64,000 nucleotides of DNA from Ochotona curzoniae (GCF_017591425.1 NW_024466413.1:1054001-1118000); one strand, 5' to 3'; shown: positions 45,605 through 57,815, numbered from the stretch's first letter. Notes: a model not told the origin generated them from the sequence alone. Made by a program: numbers and translations.

Positions 45605-45850
45605 GTGTGGGCCCAGGTGTAGGGAGGGTGGAGTCTGCAGGGAAGGCCAGAGAATAGGCTGTCCCAGGTGAGTGGGGGTGGAGTCTGCAGGGAAGGCCGG
45701 AGAGTGGGCGGGCCCAGGTGTGTGGGGGTGGAGCCTGCAGAAAATGGGCGGGCCCAGGTGCGTCGGGGTGGAGTCTGCAGGGAAGGAGACCTGAGGATTG
45801 GCAGACCCAAGTGCGCAGGGGTGGAGTCAGGGTGTGTCCAGGTGTAAGGG
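45605..45850 (+). repeat. Minisatellite, about 50-bp unit, 5 diverged copies
   Basis: ggtggagtctgcag or a variant recurs, with gagyctgcag at 45631, 45681, 45731 and 45771 and a partial copy near 45824. Period is mostly 50, with one 40-bp copy. Two copies carry gggcggg, a GC-box sequence. Confidence 0.88.
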
Positions 45851-46736
45851 TGGGAGCAGCTCTGCAAATGCTGGAGGAAATGAGTCCATTGGAGGATGCT
45901 GTTGATGGGAGGAGTTGGAGTGGGGGGGGTCCCAGGCCTCAAGGATGAGACCTTCCGTCTGGTTTCAGGCCAGCTGCATATTGGGCATCAGTTTTTGCTG
46001 GTGAGTGTGGAGTCCCCTGTCTGGTGAGCCTGGGCTGCTCCGAGTTGTGGACAGGGAGCCGCTGTGGGCTCATACTTTTCTCCTGGTCCTATCCTGAATT
46101 GATTGATGAGTTCAGAGGAGACCCTGGCAGAGCTCCTGGTGTGTACTCTGAGATGGGTACAGGGTCTTGATGGGGGTTAGGGGAAGACTGTGCCAGGGCC
46201 TGCTCATCTCAGCCTCACTGGGGGCAGCCCCACTGCAGCCTTGTTGTCTGGGGTAAGGTCCTGCTGGAGCTGCAGGGAGATTTGAGCTCAGACCGGAAGA
46301 CACACAGGCGTTAGGTGACCTCTGCCAAGTCTGGACCTTAACATTCTCTTGAACAAGCCAGCCACGTGCAGCTGAGGGCACGGTCATTCATACACATCTC
46401 AACCAGTCACTCCAGGGTAGGCGGGGGCTGGAGGAGAGACCTGTAACCTTCAGGTTCGCTGAACACACTGCCCCAGGTATGGGCAGCCTGTGGCTTGTCA
46501 CTAATTGACTGTGCCATGTGTCCAGGATTCCCACAACCACGCTTGGATCCAGCCATTTGCTGCAAGGGTTTGTGGACCTTAGAGAAGCTTCTGGACTCAG
46601 GCTGGACTCCTTTGAAAGGATGCAGATTAAAATCAGCAGAGGGCAAGGGTGCACAGAAGAGTCCAGGAAAGCCCAGGACGCACCTCCCATTGTTCCTTCT
46701 CAGTGATTCTTGCAGGGACACTTGTGCCTTCAGCAA

Positions 46737-46965
46737 AGCATGTAACAGCACCCAGAGTTGTGACCATACACATGACATGACAGCACCCATGGCGCTGTGG
46801 TGATATACACGGTGACATAACAGCCCATGTGGTGTTGTGACAGCACACACATGCTGCTGTGACAGCCCGTGCAGTCATGATGGCACATGCAGAGTGGTAG
46901 CACATGATGTCACACTGCGACAGCACACATGATATGACAGCTCACGTGGTGTCAGGATGGCACAG
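46737..46965 (+). repeat. Degenerate tandem region (gacagcacacatg-like)
   Basis: Short blocks such as gacagcaccc, gacagcacacacatg, gacagcccgtg and gacagctcacgtgg recur at irregular 15-40 bp spacing, mixed with acatgatgt and acatgacatg. The pattern is clear but no fixed period survives. Confidence 0.6.
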
Positions 46966-49000
46966 AAACATATGGTATTGCAGTAGGGAGGTCTACCTAT
47001 GGGAGCCTCAGCATACAGGGTCTGTTGAGTTAACCCTTTCCCACACACCCGTTGTCCTTCAAGGATGGAGAGAGCCATGGGAGGGCCCTGCACTGTCACG
47101 TCCTCCTGGGGAGAGGCACGGAGCTCCCTGACTTGGGATATGTTCCCTGGACGCAGAGGCTGTGGTGGGGATTCAGTGACAATGGTAGGATGAGGGAGCA
47201 CTGCCCATGACATCTGTAAGGGCAGAGGGAGCAGAATGTGGCAAGGAAGAAGAGCAGTGGATGACAAGGGGTTCCACCCCAGATCGGGCTTGCCCAGAGC
47301 CACATGTGGAAGGCCCTGGAGGCCTGCCTGCCTACTGGCAAGCCCCATCCCACTTACCCAAATCTGTTCCGGCTAGTGCTGCTATCAGAAAGGAGGAGGG
47401 TGAGCAGGTCATAGGCCTGGTCCTCTGTTCTGTCACCCTGGGCACCTAGCAACGCTGGCCACATGAGTCTGACCCTTGGCACCCACAGCCCAGCCCCAGT
47501 CCATCCTCATGAGGCCACCACTGGCCCTATTGCAGATTCTGTTCCTGTGTAACCTGCATGGCCCAGCCTTAGGAGTTTGTAGAAATGGGTCAGGGCAAGA
47601 CTTAATGGACTTCTCTGCAGGCCATGATGTACCTTCCCTGAAAATCCACTCCTTCTTCTCCCTGCCTTTGTACCCTGGCACGCTGTCTAGAGGTGCTTAC
47701 TCATTATATTAAGAGCTCACATGGAAGCATAAAAATATCCTAAATAGTATGATGCCAGCGGCATTTAATGTCCCCACGGGAATGAGAGCCACCCCTTGCT
47801 GTTACTAACTTCCTAAAGAAACCATGCACAGTTTCAAAATGAAACAGCTTTCTTTTTAAAAAAGAAAAGTTGGCATCAATGGCTGTTGCACAGGTTGGCC
47901 TTCTTCCAGGGCATCTTGCTTGGGTTATCAGAGGTTGTGGACCTCTTCCCTAGCAGCAATTTGGGGCTCTGAGCCTTGTCTGTAGCCCCTATGTGAGCAC
48001 CTTCAGACCTGCGCTGAACACCCCCAACCTGTCCCAGGTATCCTCTGTGTGACAGTCTAGGTGTTGATTGAATATTCTGAGCATGTTAACACTGATAGCA
48101 GCACACACACATCCCAGCCATGACAGCTATTGAACTCATGCAAAATTAGGTTACAGCTGTCTGATAGCTTCAGATAGCCATAAGATGAGATAAATCCCCC
48201 AGCCCCAGGTCAGGATGGAGGGGAGTGCCTCTCCCTTGTAACAGACTGGATTCATAGCTCATAGGCTCTGAACACAAGCCTGGCAGAATTCACCCAACAC
48301 GAGTGCACCGTGACTGCAAGCCGTGTTCCTCTCCCAGTGAATGCCCCGGAGATCTGCCAAGAAGCACACCCATGTCTGAGTCTTACCTGAGGAGTTGTGT
48401 TTAGCTTTAGCATGTACATTTTAGTATCTACTGTTCCTCTTACCCCAGTGTGAGCCGAGCACTCGTACCCCATCCTGGGCTTAGGATTGACCACAGTCCC
48501 AATAGTCCACTCCCTAGTTCACAGTGGGATTGAACCAGAATCTAGTGACTTATGAAATCCTCCATGCTTCCTGATATTTGCAGTCTTCTTGCCAGAACCC
48601 AAGACTTTAAGCCCTGGTCCTTCACCTTGGGTAGCTGAAGACACATTCATTTAAATTCATACTAGGTTGTGAGTGAGTGATAGCAACAGCTCTTGCCAGT
48701 CTGTGCTGTTTGACAAATTTTATTATAGACAACCCAACCCATTGCCTCCCTGGGATCTATCGGGTTTTAAGGGCCTGGGAGGGAGGGATCAGCAGGAGGA
48801 GGAAGGCTTGGCTAGGACAGGAAGCCTGTGCCTTTTCTACCTTGGACTCTTGTCTCTGGCTGCCAGGTCTGACATCAATGTAGCTGTGTGTGTTCTGTGC
48901 AGCTTACACTGTGAAGCTCTTCCAGTTCCTGAAGATGGGGGGATTATGTTCTGTGTACATGTGTATGCTTGTATGCATTTATTTCGTTTTTCTTTGGCAG

Positions 49001-49048
49001 GGCTCTTCCCCACTCTTGACTCCAGAGGACATAAATCTTTTAGTGAAG
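49001..49048 (+). CDS. COL22A1: Window exon 22, interruption exon (48 bp)
   Basis: Encodes GSSPLLTPEDINLLVK (joined residues 378-393), which is non-collagenous after the first Gly. Acceptor is tcgtttttctttggcag, donor AAG|gtaaaa. Together with the first eight residues of exon 23 it forms a linker of about 24 residues between helical segments. The EDINLLVK part could form a short amphipathic helix. It shares LLTP with exon 10. This exon and the next are the main basis for the COL22A1 call. Confidence 0.93.
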
Positions 49049-49289
49049 GTAAAAGCATGTCATCAGTGTGCATGTGTGTGTGTGTGTGGGAATGGTGATG
49101 GGCTACCGGATCTCAACAAGCCTGGTGACCATAGGGTAGGCTTAGCCGTAATCACAGCCGTGTTTGTCAGTACACCCATGTGCCCACTGATAGGCTCAAT
49201 CTACAGTGTCTACTAGAAGATTACACAAATTTCAAACTTGGGGTCAATGAATATGTTAAAGATAGAGTGAAATTGAGTATGACAGAACA

Positions 49290-49372
49290 AAGAATGAAAT
49301 GGGGTGGGATGGAATGGGATGGAATGGGATAGGATAGGCTAGGATAGGATGGAATGAATAGGATTGGATAGA
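49290..49372 (+). repeat. GGAAT/GGATA pentamer simple repeat
   Basis: Degenerate array of tggaatgggat, taggataggat and similar pentamer-based words. Confidence 0.85.
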
Positions 49373-50639
49373 ATATTCTGGGCTAGAATCCAGTTCTCAC
49401 TGATTAAAGGCTGGTCATAAAAGGAAGGCTGCAGTAGGTGCTTTTGGTGCAGGAGCCAGCGGCTGAGGCTTGGGGGTGCAGCCAACTACTGGGATTGGGC
49501 ACAGATTTAACTAATTTCTAGAAACACATTGCTTCTATGAGGGGCAGAGACATGGGGAGTTAAGCAGAACTTGGCTGGGCTACACTAGATCTGGCTGGAG
49601 TTACACCTATAGGCTAAGTTATAGAGGTGCCCCTAGTCTGGCCAGGACAAGCTGGTAAAGACATGGCAAAGATTGAGATGGAGAGACCAGCCCGGTTGCA
49701 GGCAGTGCAGACACCACGCTGTTCTTACCACAATCCTCAGTCTTCACCTCGTGACACCTGGCACTGGGTGGTGGGTGACTGTCCTTTGCTCACTTTCTTG
49801 TGATCTAAAACACACTGGGCCAGTCACAGAGAATCCAAGTTCATGTGTGAGCCCAAGGGAGGGAGGGACACACATAAAAGAAAGCCTGAGATCTGGAACC
49901 ATTCTAAATCTTGCTGCGTATTGAGAGGCCTTGATGGGAAATTATACATGCTATTGAAAAATAACTAGTCGCATAGTCTTTATTGATTTTTATTGGCAGG
50001 AGAGGAGAGTTTCTCGACAGTTGAGGACCTGACATGAAATCATTATCTATTGATTCATTTTTCATATTTGTTTATAGGCTTGTATTAGCCTACATCCTTT
50101 TTCATGGAATGCTACTCTGAGAGGAACTGGGTATGTGTTAGCTCCTCCCCAGAGGATTTCAACCTCCAGGTGTCTTATACTGTGTGGCAATAATAACAGA
50201 CTCTACCACTAGTGTTGAGTATCATGGCCCATGTCAAGTCAACAGACACAGGAACACCACAGCTCATGCAGGCTTAACTCCAGAGTGGCACGTGGTACGC
50301 CCCTGTTTCCACACAGTTGTGCTTTGTCTGAAAACTCCATGTATGTGGCTTGACCAGCCAGGTGTGACTCCTCCTCTGTGACATCAGCTACTGCCCTTCT
50401 GCTGTGGCAGGTGAGCACCTGCTGGGCCAGTGCAGGTGCCTCCCCTACAGAGAAAGTATTGTTTATCACTGAGGGTTTGTCACTGCCCCAAGGGTTCTTA
50501 TATCATCTGTCTCCCTCTGAGAGTTGGAAAGTTGCCTGAACGGCAAATTCACCTTCTCAAAGTCCCTGTCAAGTGGGCTTCTGGTGTTGGATCTGCGCCC
50601 AAGGATGTTCTTTGGGTGACTGGATGAATATGACATCGG

Positions 50640-50790
50640 ATGCTCACAACGGTCCTGAAGACATGCTCTAAAGGCATCTGTATTTTATGCAAGTGGAGAT
50701 GGAAGCCTGGCTAGGGAAGCTGCTGGTTGAAGACTGCAGAGCAAGAGAGTGGCAGAGGCAAGATTCAAACCTGGCGTGACCAGCTGTAGA
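50640..50790 (+). mobile_element. MIR fragment
   Basis: Recognised from tatgcaagtggagatggaag, gagagtggcagaggcaagat and tcaaacctggc in the expected order. Highly diverged. Confidence 0.55.
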
Positions 50791-51269
50791 GTTTCTGCAG
50801 TCACCTTTCTGCAAAACAGTTGTATCAGAACTTGCTGGCAGCTCTGATGGCTGACCAACAGCTGCAGGGTTCCCTGTCATCCAGCCCTCTGGAACAGCAC
50901 TGTGATGAGGATTCCCACAGCCAGAGAAAGAGGGAGTGTGATGACCAGGAGCTCGTTTCTCCTCCTGGGAGACAGTGATCACATCTGCCTTGCACATGAT
51001 GGTGGACGTTTTATCAAGCACTTACTTAGGTAGGCTGTACCGTAGAGAGACCTTCATACAACAGCACGGAAAGCTGAAGTTGCTGAAGATATCTGAAGCA
51101 AAAGGAAGGGACAGAGGCTGGAAGGAAGTTGACACTGACAGGTTACACAGGATGTTGAACACTTGGCACGTATTGTTTCACTACATCTTGCCAAGTAACT
51201 TGACTGAGACCACTCAGTAAATCAAGCTGTTGGGAGGTGATTGGGGGCATCTGCCAGGTGAATGGGGCA

Positions 51270-51425
51270 AGGCCACAGATAGCAGCTAAAATTCATTGTG
51301 CCTTCTCTGTCCTGGGCACAGTGACAGGCATTTTACATTATCTAATATATCAGAAGACTTGGATGTCGCCATTGTACAAATAGGAAATAAGAGGCTCAGA
51401 AAGGTAAAGCCAAGATCCTAAGTGG
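51270..51425 (+). mobile_element. MIR fragment
   Basis: Contains tgtcctgggcacagtgacag, ttttacattatctaatatat and ataagaggctcagaaaggta, diagnostic MIR blocks in order. Confidence 0.7.
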
Positions 51426-51949
51426 ACATAGGCTTCTTGGAGCTTGAGAGAGTCCTCTGGTTGGAGACTGCCCTGTCCATTCTCAAGGCATTTAGACAAA
51501 GTAGGAAGTATCCACTGAAGGGTACCAGTGTTGGTTCAGGAAGGGCTGGAAGGTGGGGAATCTCAGGAGCTCCAGAGTCAAGGTAAGCATGAGCAAGACT
51601 GCAGCTTTGGGACTGGGATCTCTCTGTGACTCCTGGACTCCAGGACTAGTTTAGTGTTGAATCCAGTCCCCTCACTGGTCCATCTACGCCTGCTGACAGC
51701 CCTGGCCTGAACTAGGCAACTGCACCATCAGCAGCCAGTGTGAGCTCAGGCTAAGAGCCTTGCCGTGCACTAACAGTAGGGATGTGGTAAGGCGTTGTTT
51801 TTCTTGATTAAACCTCATTGTGCTATGGGTGCCACCATTAAGAGCAGTTCTCCATCATCATTGCATACTCCATTCGATCAAGGTCTCACTGGCCAGAATT
51901 CTCACTGCCACTAAGCTAGCTCCATTCCTATCATCCCTTCTTCCTGTCC

Positions 51950-52345
51950 TTCTGTACATCCACCAATCCACCCACCTACCCGCTCAACCATTTATATGTC
52001 CATCCATTAATACATTTGCTCACCCTCACCCATCTGCCCATCCATTCAAACATCCATCAGTTCACCCATCTACCTACTCATGCATCCATTAACCCACTTA
52101 TCCAACTAACACTTATCCATGCCCACCCATTCATCCATCCATCCCGTCCATCCACCCATCTGTCCATCCATCTATCCACCCACCTGTCTATCTGTTCGCC
52201 CATCCTGTCTGTATGTCCATCCATCCATCTGCCATATATCTACCAATCTGTCTAAAACCATCTGTCATCCATCCATCTGTTCATCCATCCAGCCCTTACC
52301 TACCTGTCCATCCACCCATCTAATCATCTACCCAATCGCCCATCC
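51950..52345 (+). repeat. Degenerate (CATC)n / (ATCC)n array
   Basis: About 400 bp dominated by catccatc, cacccatc and tgtccatcc words with many substitutions. The open + strand frames through it (repeats of HPSIHP type) are low-complexity artefacts. Confidence 0.92.
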
Positions 52346-53132
52346 ATGATGTTGTAGTATTTCATGAATCACATTGTTTTAAGTATGAAAGATGATTTAG
52401 GAACAGTGAGTTCCTCTCAATTCTGCTGCTTTTCAAGCAAAACCCTTCAAATAGTGTCATTCACCTTTGCTGCATAAATCTCATTATTGCACTCCCCACC
52501 TTACAAATATCAAAGCACTGTTTCAACCTACCCACTAAAAGGACAGATGACACCAAATGGTCAGAGTGAGTGGGTTGGTTGACTGGCTAGCTGGTTGGCT
52601 GGGTGACCTGGTTCATTTGCTTATTGAGCTCATGTTCAGGTAAGACTGGTTGCTGTGAGCTGATGTCAAAAAGGGAAAGCAACTCCACCTCTTTCTGAGG
52701 GCTCATACTTCCTCTCTACCTGACTGGGAGAGGATGAGGTTAGAAACAGATTATCCCCGAGCCGTGTGCTCCAGGCATGTCAATTACTGGGGTCTGTGAC
52801 AGCACAGAGAGATCCATAGAGCTCCTGACATTTCCTGTGGCAACCATGAAGGCGTCTTGGAGACTTCTAAAGACATTTCTAAGACAGTGTAGGAAGGAAG
52901 CAAGTAAAGGAAGGCAAACCACTCCTGGCAGCTTCTGAGCTAGGACAATTTCAGCATGGTGAAATTGGAGACCACGATGATGGTTAAGCCTTTACCTCTG
53001 GTTTAACATGTGAATGGCTATTACTGTGCCTTCCCACTGCATCCCGACATCCTTCATCCATGAGCTTTTCAAGACACACCTGCTATGGGCTCAGAGCTCA
53101 TCCCTATGCCTAACATAGAGCAAATGTTTACT

Positions 53133-53205
53133 TTTAAAAAAATTTATTTGTTTGCTTATTTTAAAGGAAGGGAGAGAATTTTCTATCTGCCGACTCACTT
53201 TCCAA
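53133..53205 (-). mobile_element. CSINE, truncated (tail part)
   Basis: Reversed tail (aaaaatttatttgtttgctt) and ttctatctgccgactcactt. The match stops at about 53205, so only the 3' portion of the element is present. Confidence 0.6.
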
Positions 53206-53411
53206 GTGGGAGAAATAATCCAAATACATCATTACGGAAATAATTCAACTAGTACTGAGGAACCTGAGACTGCAGAACTTGCCACACAAATAACTGACCA
53301 TGATTCAATGCCCTCAACTGTTTTCCATCTTCTACTGGTATTTAAGATCAGCACCTGTGCCTGAAGAGCTAGCACTGGACCATTTGTCCCTGTTCTCTCT
53401 CCCTCCCCCAG

Positions 53412-53525
53412 GATGTGTGCAAGGACTGCCCTCCAGGGCCACCAGGCCTCCCCGGGCTACCAGGCTTCAAAGGGGACAAAGGGCTTCCTGGAAAACCAGG
53501 GCGAGAAGGTCCAGAAGGGAAAAAG
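53412..53525 (+). CDS. COL22A1: Window exon 23, CxxC linker plus Gly-X-Y (114 bp)
   Basis: The longest exon here: 38 residues (joined 394-431). It begins with non-collagenous DVCKDCPP, then ten perfect triplets starting GPPGLPGLPGFKGDKG and ending GREGPEGKK. Cys 396 and Cys 399 form a CxxC pair at the linker/helix boundary, a position suited to inter-chain disulfides that lock the three chains. They are the only cysteines in the 467 residues. Acceptor is tctctccctcccccag, donor AAG|gtaagg. The closest match in memory is human COL22A1, with very few differences. Confidence 0.96.
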
Positions 53526-56124
53526 GTAAGGAGGGGAGGGTGAGATCCATCTTAATGGTATCCTGGCGCTGTCCCTGCTGCCTCCACAGCAGCCATGCCT
53601 TAGGAGAGTCCAGCCAAGAGGCACTGGGCTTGGGGGACACAGTATGGAAAGAGGGGCAGCCTGGAATCTGTGAGTTTTTGTCACTTTAAGAAGACGTTGG
53701 CTGTACTAGTCTAATTCATGTGTAATGTGTAAAAATGCCGTCCTCTACTGTCTTACAATCCCGCCTCCTTTACTGCCTTGCCTTCTGTGCAAAAACAACC
53801 CTCAGTTGTCTATTGGGAACAGGCACCAAGACAGGCCTTTCAACTCCATCACTCCATCCCATTGCCATTACCTGTTTACCATGCCCTGGTGAGCAGCTAC
53901 TGTGTGCCAATCAATTCACGCACACTGGGGAGGTCCAAAAGGGAAAGACTGTGTTTTCACGGAGCTCGTGATCTGACTGGAGCAGAATCAGGAAGGAAGC
54001 AGCACAGACACTGGAGAAATATAATTGAAAGCGAATCTCCCAGCCCAGAAATGCTCTGCCAAAGTGGCAGAGTGAGAAAACAAACCTGTGTTCAACCAGA
54101 ATGTGACGCTTATCCCAGGCTCGCTAAGAGATTGCAGAGACACGGATCTCACTGTTAGAGCTGTGCTCTAGCTGCCACCTCTTACATAGTGAGGGGTCTT
54201 CCAAAAGTTCATGAGAAAATGACTTAAACGCTATTTACGTTGGTGTAAAAATCTGGGCATAGCTTTTCACACCCTTGAGGACCCTCTGGGCATGCTGAGT
54301 TGTGAGTAAAGACACAGTAGCCCATTCTGTCACGTGTGTTAAACCATATTTGCCTCATGTCTGGGTGGCCTGAACTGACCTTGTGGCAGCTTTGTGGTGG
54401 GAGGTGAGGTCCCTGCCTTGCACAGAGGCCTGGAGTGTTGCTGTTTGTGCTTCCAGGACGTGGTCCCCAAGTCCTTTAGAAGGCTTTTTCCTGGCCACAA
54501 AGTCAGGAGGAGTCACATTGCAGCTCTGTAATTGGGTTTATCTGTGTCAGTGACACGGAGAAAGGGCTCCCTGTGACAAGTTTTCTGAATGTTCTGAGAA
54601 GGTGAGCTGGCGCAGAGGCACTCCTTGTTTTCAGAAATGAGAATTGAATCTCTTTGGTGTAATCTGAATTTTTCTCTTACATAGGACAGTTATCCACGTG
54701 GATGTGAAATGTGACTTATACTCTGATTCCCTGTGTCTAAGCACACCCGCTCCCCTTCCACGGACCGCAGGGTATAGGTGTTGTTGCAGTGGGGTGCCTT
54801 GATCCCCCAAGTTTCTCTGTAGCCTAGGACCCTGGGAGGATACAGGAACCAATCCAAAAACTGATGAGGTTAAAAATACTTTGATTAAACTGTATTGATG
54901 ACCAAGTCATCAACACAGCTATACACTTGCTTACGGCATTTCTGGAATACATTTATTACAAAGAACAGTCAGTAAACAACTGAATTCATTTTTTGCTTGT
55001 TTATTTGAAAGATCCGTGGAGAGAGAGAGAGAGAGACAGACGCAGAGATTGTTCCATCTCCTGGTTCACACTCCCAGATGGCTGCACAGCCTAGGCTTAG
55101 CTAAATCCCAAGTCAGGAGCTTCATCCGTGTCTCCCACATGCACCATCTTTCCCTGCTTTTCCAGGCCATTAGCAGAGAGCTGGGTCAGAGTGGGGCAGC
55201 TGGAACTGGCGTCACATATGGGATGATGACATCACAGGTTGCAGTTTTACCTGCTACACCACAACACCAACCTTGACATCTGAATATTTATGCATCTACG
55301 TTATGGTCCTTTCCCCACTGCATACTTCTAAATACCTTAATAGATCACTTAATGGATTGGTTCTAGGACTTGTAACCTCAGATTTTCATCAGGGAGTGTG
55401 TCCAAGCCATTTGAATGGATTTTTAGAGAAGTTCCTTCTAAGACTTGCCATTGCAGGTCCATGGCATCAGATCACCAGGAACGAGGCTCGTGGGATGTGT
55501 GGCAGGAACCGGCATCAGCAGCTGATGCTCCAGGCATCCCAGATCGCAGGCAGTGTGTGCAGTATGGTGTGTGTCTAGTGTATAAGGCACATGCCTAGCC
55601 TTAGGGCTGCTGGATACCTCAGTCTTCAACATACCCCTTTCTCAGCTGGACTCCTGCACTTGTCACTTACTGCAATTTTGCTGAAAACTGTCCTGGAGTC
55701 TTCCTGAAGCAACCTCAGGCAGGAGCTACAGTTCCCAGGGGTCACTCCCAAGGCTGGTGGCCAAGTTCTGGCCTGTGGCCCGTGGCAGATCAGCCATGGT
55801 GTTCCCTGAGAGAGGTCAAGGCTCAGCACCTAGCTTTGCCCAGACAGAACTATGCAGGTCCAGTGGCAATCAGCCTTGGCTGTGCTGTTGGCCACACAGA
55901 GCAGCCCTGATCCAAATGGGGGGTGGATGCCAGTGCACCCGGCTGATGAGGGGCAGATGCCCTGTGGCCCTCAGCACCACCCTGTGCCTGCGTCTCCCTC
56001 TCAGACATGCTGAGGGTAGGAACTGCTGCAGGACCTCCCAGGCAGAAATTAGGGAATTGACACACGCATGTCCTCTCCAGACACTCATTCTGATTTTGTT
56101 TTCTTTCCTATGCACCTGCTACAG
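53526..56124 (+). other. Intron, window exons 23-24
   Basis: 2.6 kb. Holds an antisense CSINE (54996-55272). A fragment near 54190-54245 (gaggggtcttccaaaagttc) may be the edge of a DNA transposon, which I cannot name. No exon otherwise. Confidence 0.83.
54996..55272 (-). mobile_element. CSINE
   Basis: gcttgtttatttgaaagatc tail, a (GA)n tract at 55020-55033, ctggttcacactcccagatg, cttttccaggccattagcag and a head remnant (ctgctacaccacaacaccaa). Confidence 0.85.
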
Positions 56125-56178
56125 GGAGATGCCGGGCCCCGTGGCCTCTCGGGGCCTCCAGGAATGGCTGGACCACAG
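56125..56178 (+). CDS. COL22A1: Window exon 24, collagen Gly-X-Y (54 bp)
   Basis: Encodes GDAGPRGLSGPPGMAGPQ (joined residues 432-449). Acceptor is atgcacctgctacag, donor CAG|gttagt. The order exon 23 - exon 24 - exon 25 fits my recollection of the human protein without a missing segment. Confidence 0.96.
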
Positions 56179-57531
56179 GTTAGTGGCACTCCAGAGCACC
56201 TACATGCCCCATCGTCCTCAACTCCCTGCATCTCTGAAGTCTTAGCAAGAGGAGTAGCCAGCAAGCAGAAGAAGGTCATAAAATCAGGAAATTCAAGCTC
56301 AGGGTTTAATCCTGGCATCATCATCTTGGTCATGGCCTGCCTTAGCTCGGAGCAAATTTGGCACCTCCATTGCTCATTTACACACACACTTTTCAGGACT
56401 CCCTGGTTCTAAATCCTCAGCTCCACTGCCCACTAATGAGGAGAATGCAGAGCTTAGAGAGATGCTAGGATTGAATGACAGAATGCATAAAAGGAACTTG
56501 GCATTGAATCGGGGAACAACTGCTCGGCAAGTGTTTTACAAGTGTGATTGAGCAGTTGTTACCTTCACTGAAAGGTGAGGCTCTGGGAGGAGGTAAGTGT
56601 GACCTCAACCATGCACATCACCTGAGAGGGCTAGCCCAGAGAGCCTTGTCCTCCCCTGAGAAGAGAATTTCAGAAGTGAGGTGGCAATCACAGTAAGCAA
56701 GTGAGCCTTGTAAAGAGAACACAGCTGCCAGGCCAGGCAGGTGTCTCGGCAAGGAACCCAGAGCTCAGTGTGGTACAGATGGGAGTTGAGGGGTTTGGGG
56801 TGCACCTTCTCCTACTTTTCCTTTTCTTCAGTGTGTCTGTTTCTGGGATGTGGCTGGGCAGAGAGCCTTCCAGCCAAGTGTTGTTGAGTGGGCTTTGTCA
56901 GCATGGTGTTGATGGGTGAATCATGTCTTTGCACTGAATAGCCCACTGGGCACTCAGCTGGGGAGATTTCTCTTGTTCTGGCTGGAGGGCTGGGAGCTAC
57001 CTACGAGGTTCTGGACATGGGCAGGACTTTGGTGCCTAAGTGCTGGGCTGCTTCTGTGCCGCTTCTCTCATCCAAGTGCACACACTTCCTGGCGTTTTCT
57101 CTGGCCCCTTGTGCTGTGAACCACTTTGGTCTTAAAATTCCTGTTCTAGGTCCTTGCTGCTAACTTTGAAAGCATTCTAAGCACAGGCACAGATACAGCT
57201 TCCAGAGTGATAAAGTTTACTTAAAAGGTGAGCAAATTATAGACATGCTCAGGGGCAGGGTGGGCCAAGAAGAGCAAGGTGGACAAGAGAGGCGCTCTGC
57301 CTTCTGTCCTCTGTGTCCATGGGAAGAGAGATTCTCCCTGTTTCCTGGCTTCCGGGAGCTTGGAAAGCAGAGCTGTCACGTGATACGCACCGGCCATTTC
57401 CCCCCGCCCCGGTCACAGGTGAGAGGCTGTACCTTCTGGGGAAGTGGTTGCTTGATTGACAGGTGGGCAGGCAGAATTACATGGGGGGAGGTGTGACCTT
57501 AAGCTAGCTACCTGCCTATCCTGCATCACTG

Positions 57532-57532
<1 letters not shown>

Positions 57533-57577
<45 letters not shown>
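57533..57577 (+). repeat. (CA)n microsatellite
   Basis: Uninterrupted CA dinucleotides for about 45 bp, ending in cgcg. Confidence 0.97.
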
Positions 57578-57579
<2 letters not shown>

Positions 57580-57654
57580 GCTAATGTCTTCCTTCTGACC
57601 TCACAGTGGACACAGTGTGGCTTATCTGAGGGGAGAAAGACTCCATGAGGTTGT

Positions 57655-57815
57655 GGCTGGGATTGAGAGTTTAGGAGTCAGGTCCTGGGGTTAGAATCTC
57701 AGCCCTGTCACTGGAGGTGGGTGGCATTTTATTCTCTGTCCTTTGGTCTCTGTAACCTCCACAGTATGCCGGAGTAGCGACTTTACAGGTTTGTTGCCGT
57801 GAGAGCTGCAGACAA
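57655..57815 (-). mobile_element. MIR, antisense
   Basis: ggggttagaatctcagccct, tggtctctgtaacctccaca and ttacaggtttgttgccgtga follow the order of a reverse-complemented MIR. Confidence 0.7.

Larger units (their letters stand above)
45495..49000 (+). other. Intron, window exons 21-22
   Basis: 3.5 kb. Contains a roughly 50-bp minisatellite (45605-45850) and a loose tandem region rich in gacagcacac (about 46737-46965). The rest, including 47000-49000, is apparently unique. Confidence 0.83.
49049..53411 (+). other. Intron, window exons 22-23
   Basis: 4.4 kb. Contains a GGAAT/GGATA simple repeat (49290-49372), MIR fragments (about 50640-50790 and 51270-51425), a degenerate CATC/ATCC array (51950-52345) and a truncated CSINE (53133-53205). 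No exon recognised. Confidence 0.83.
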
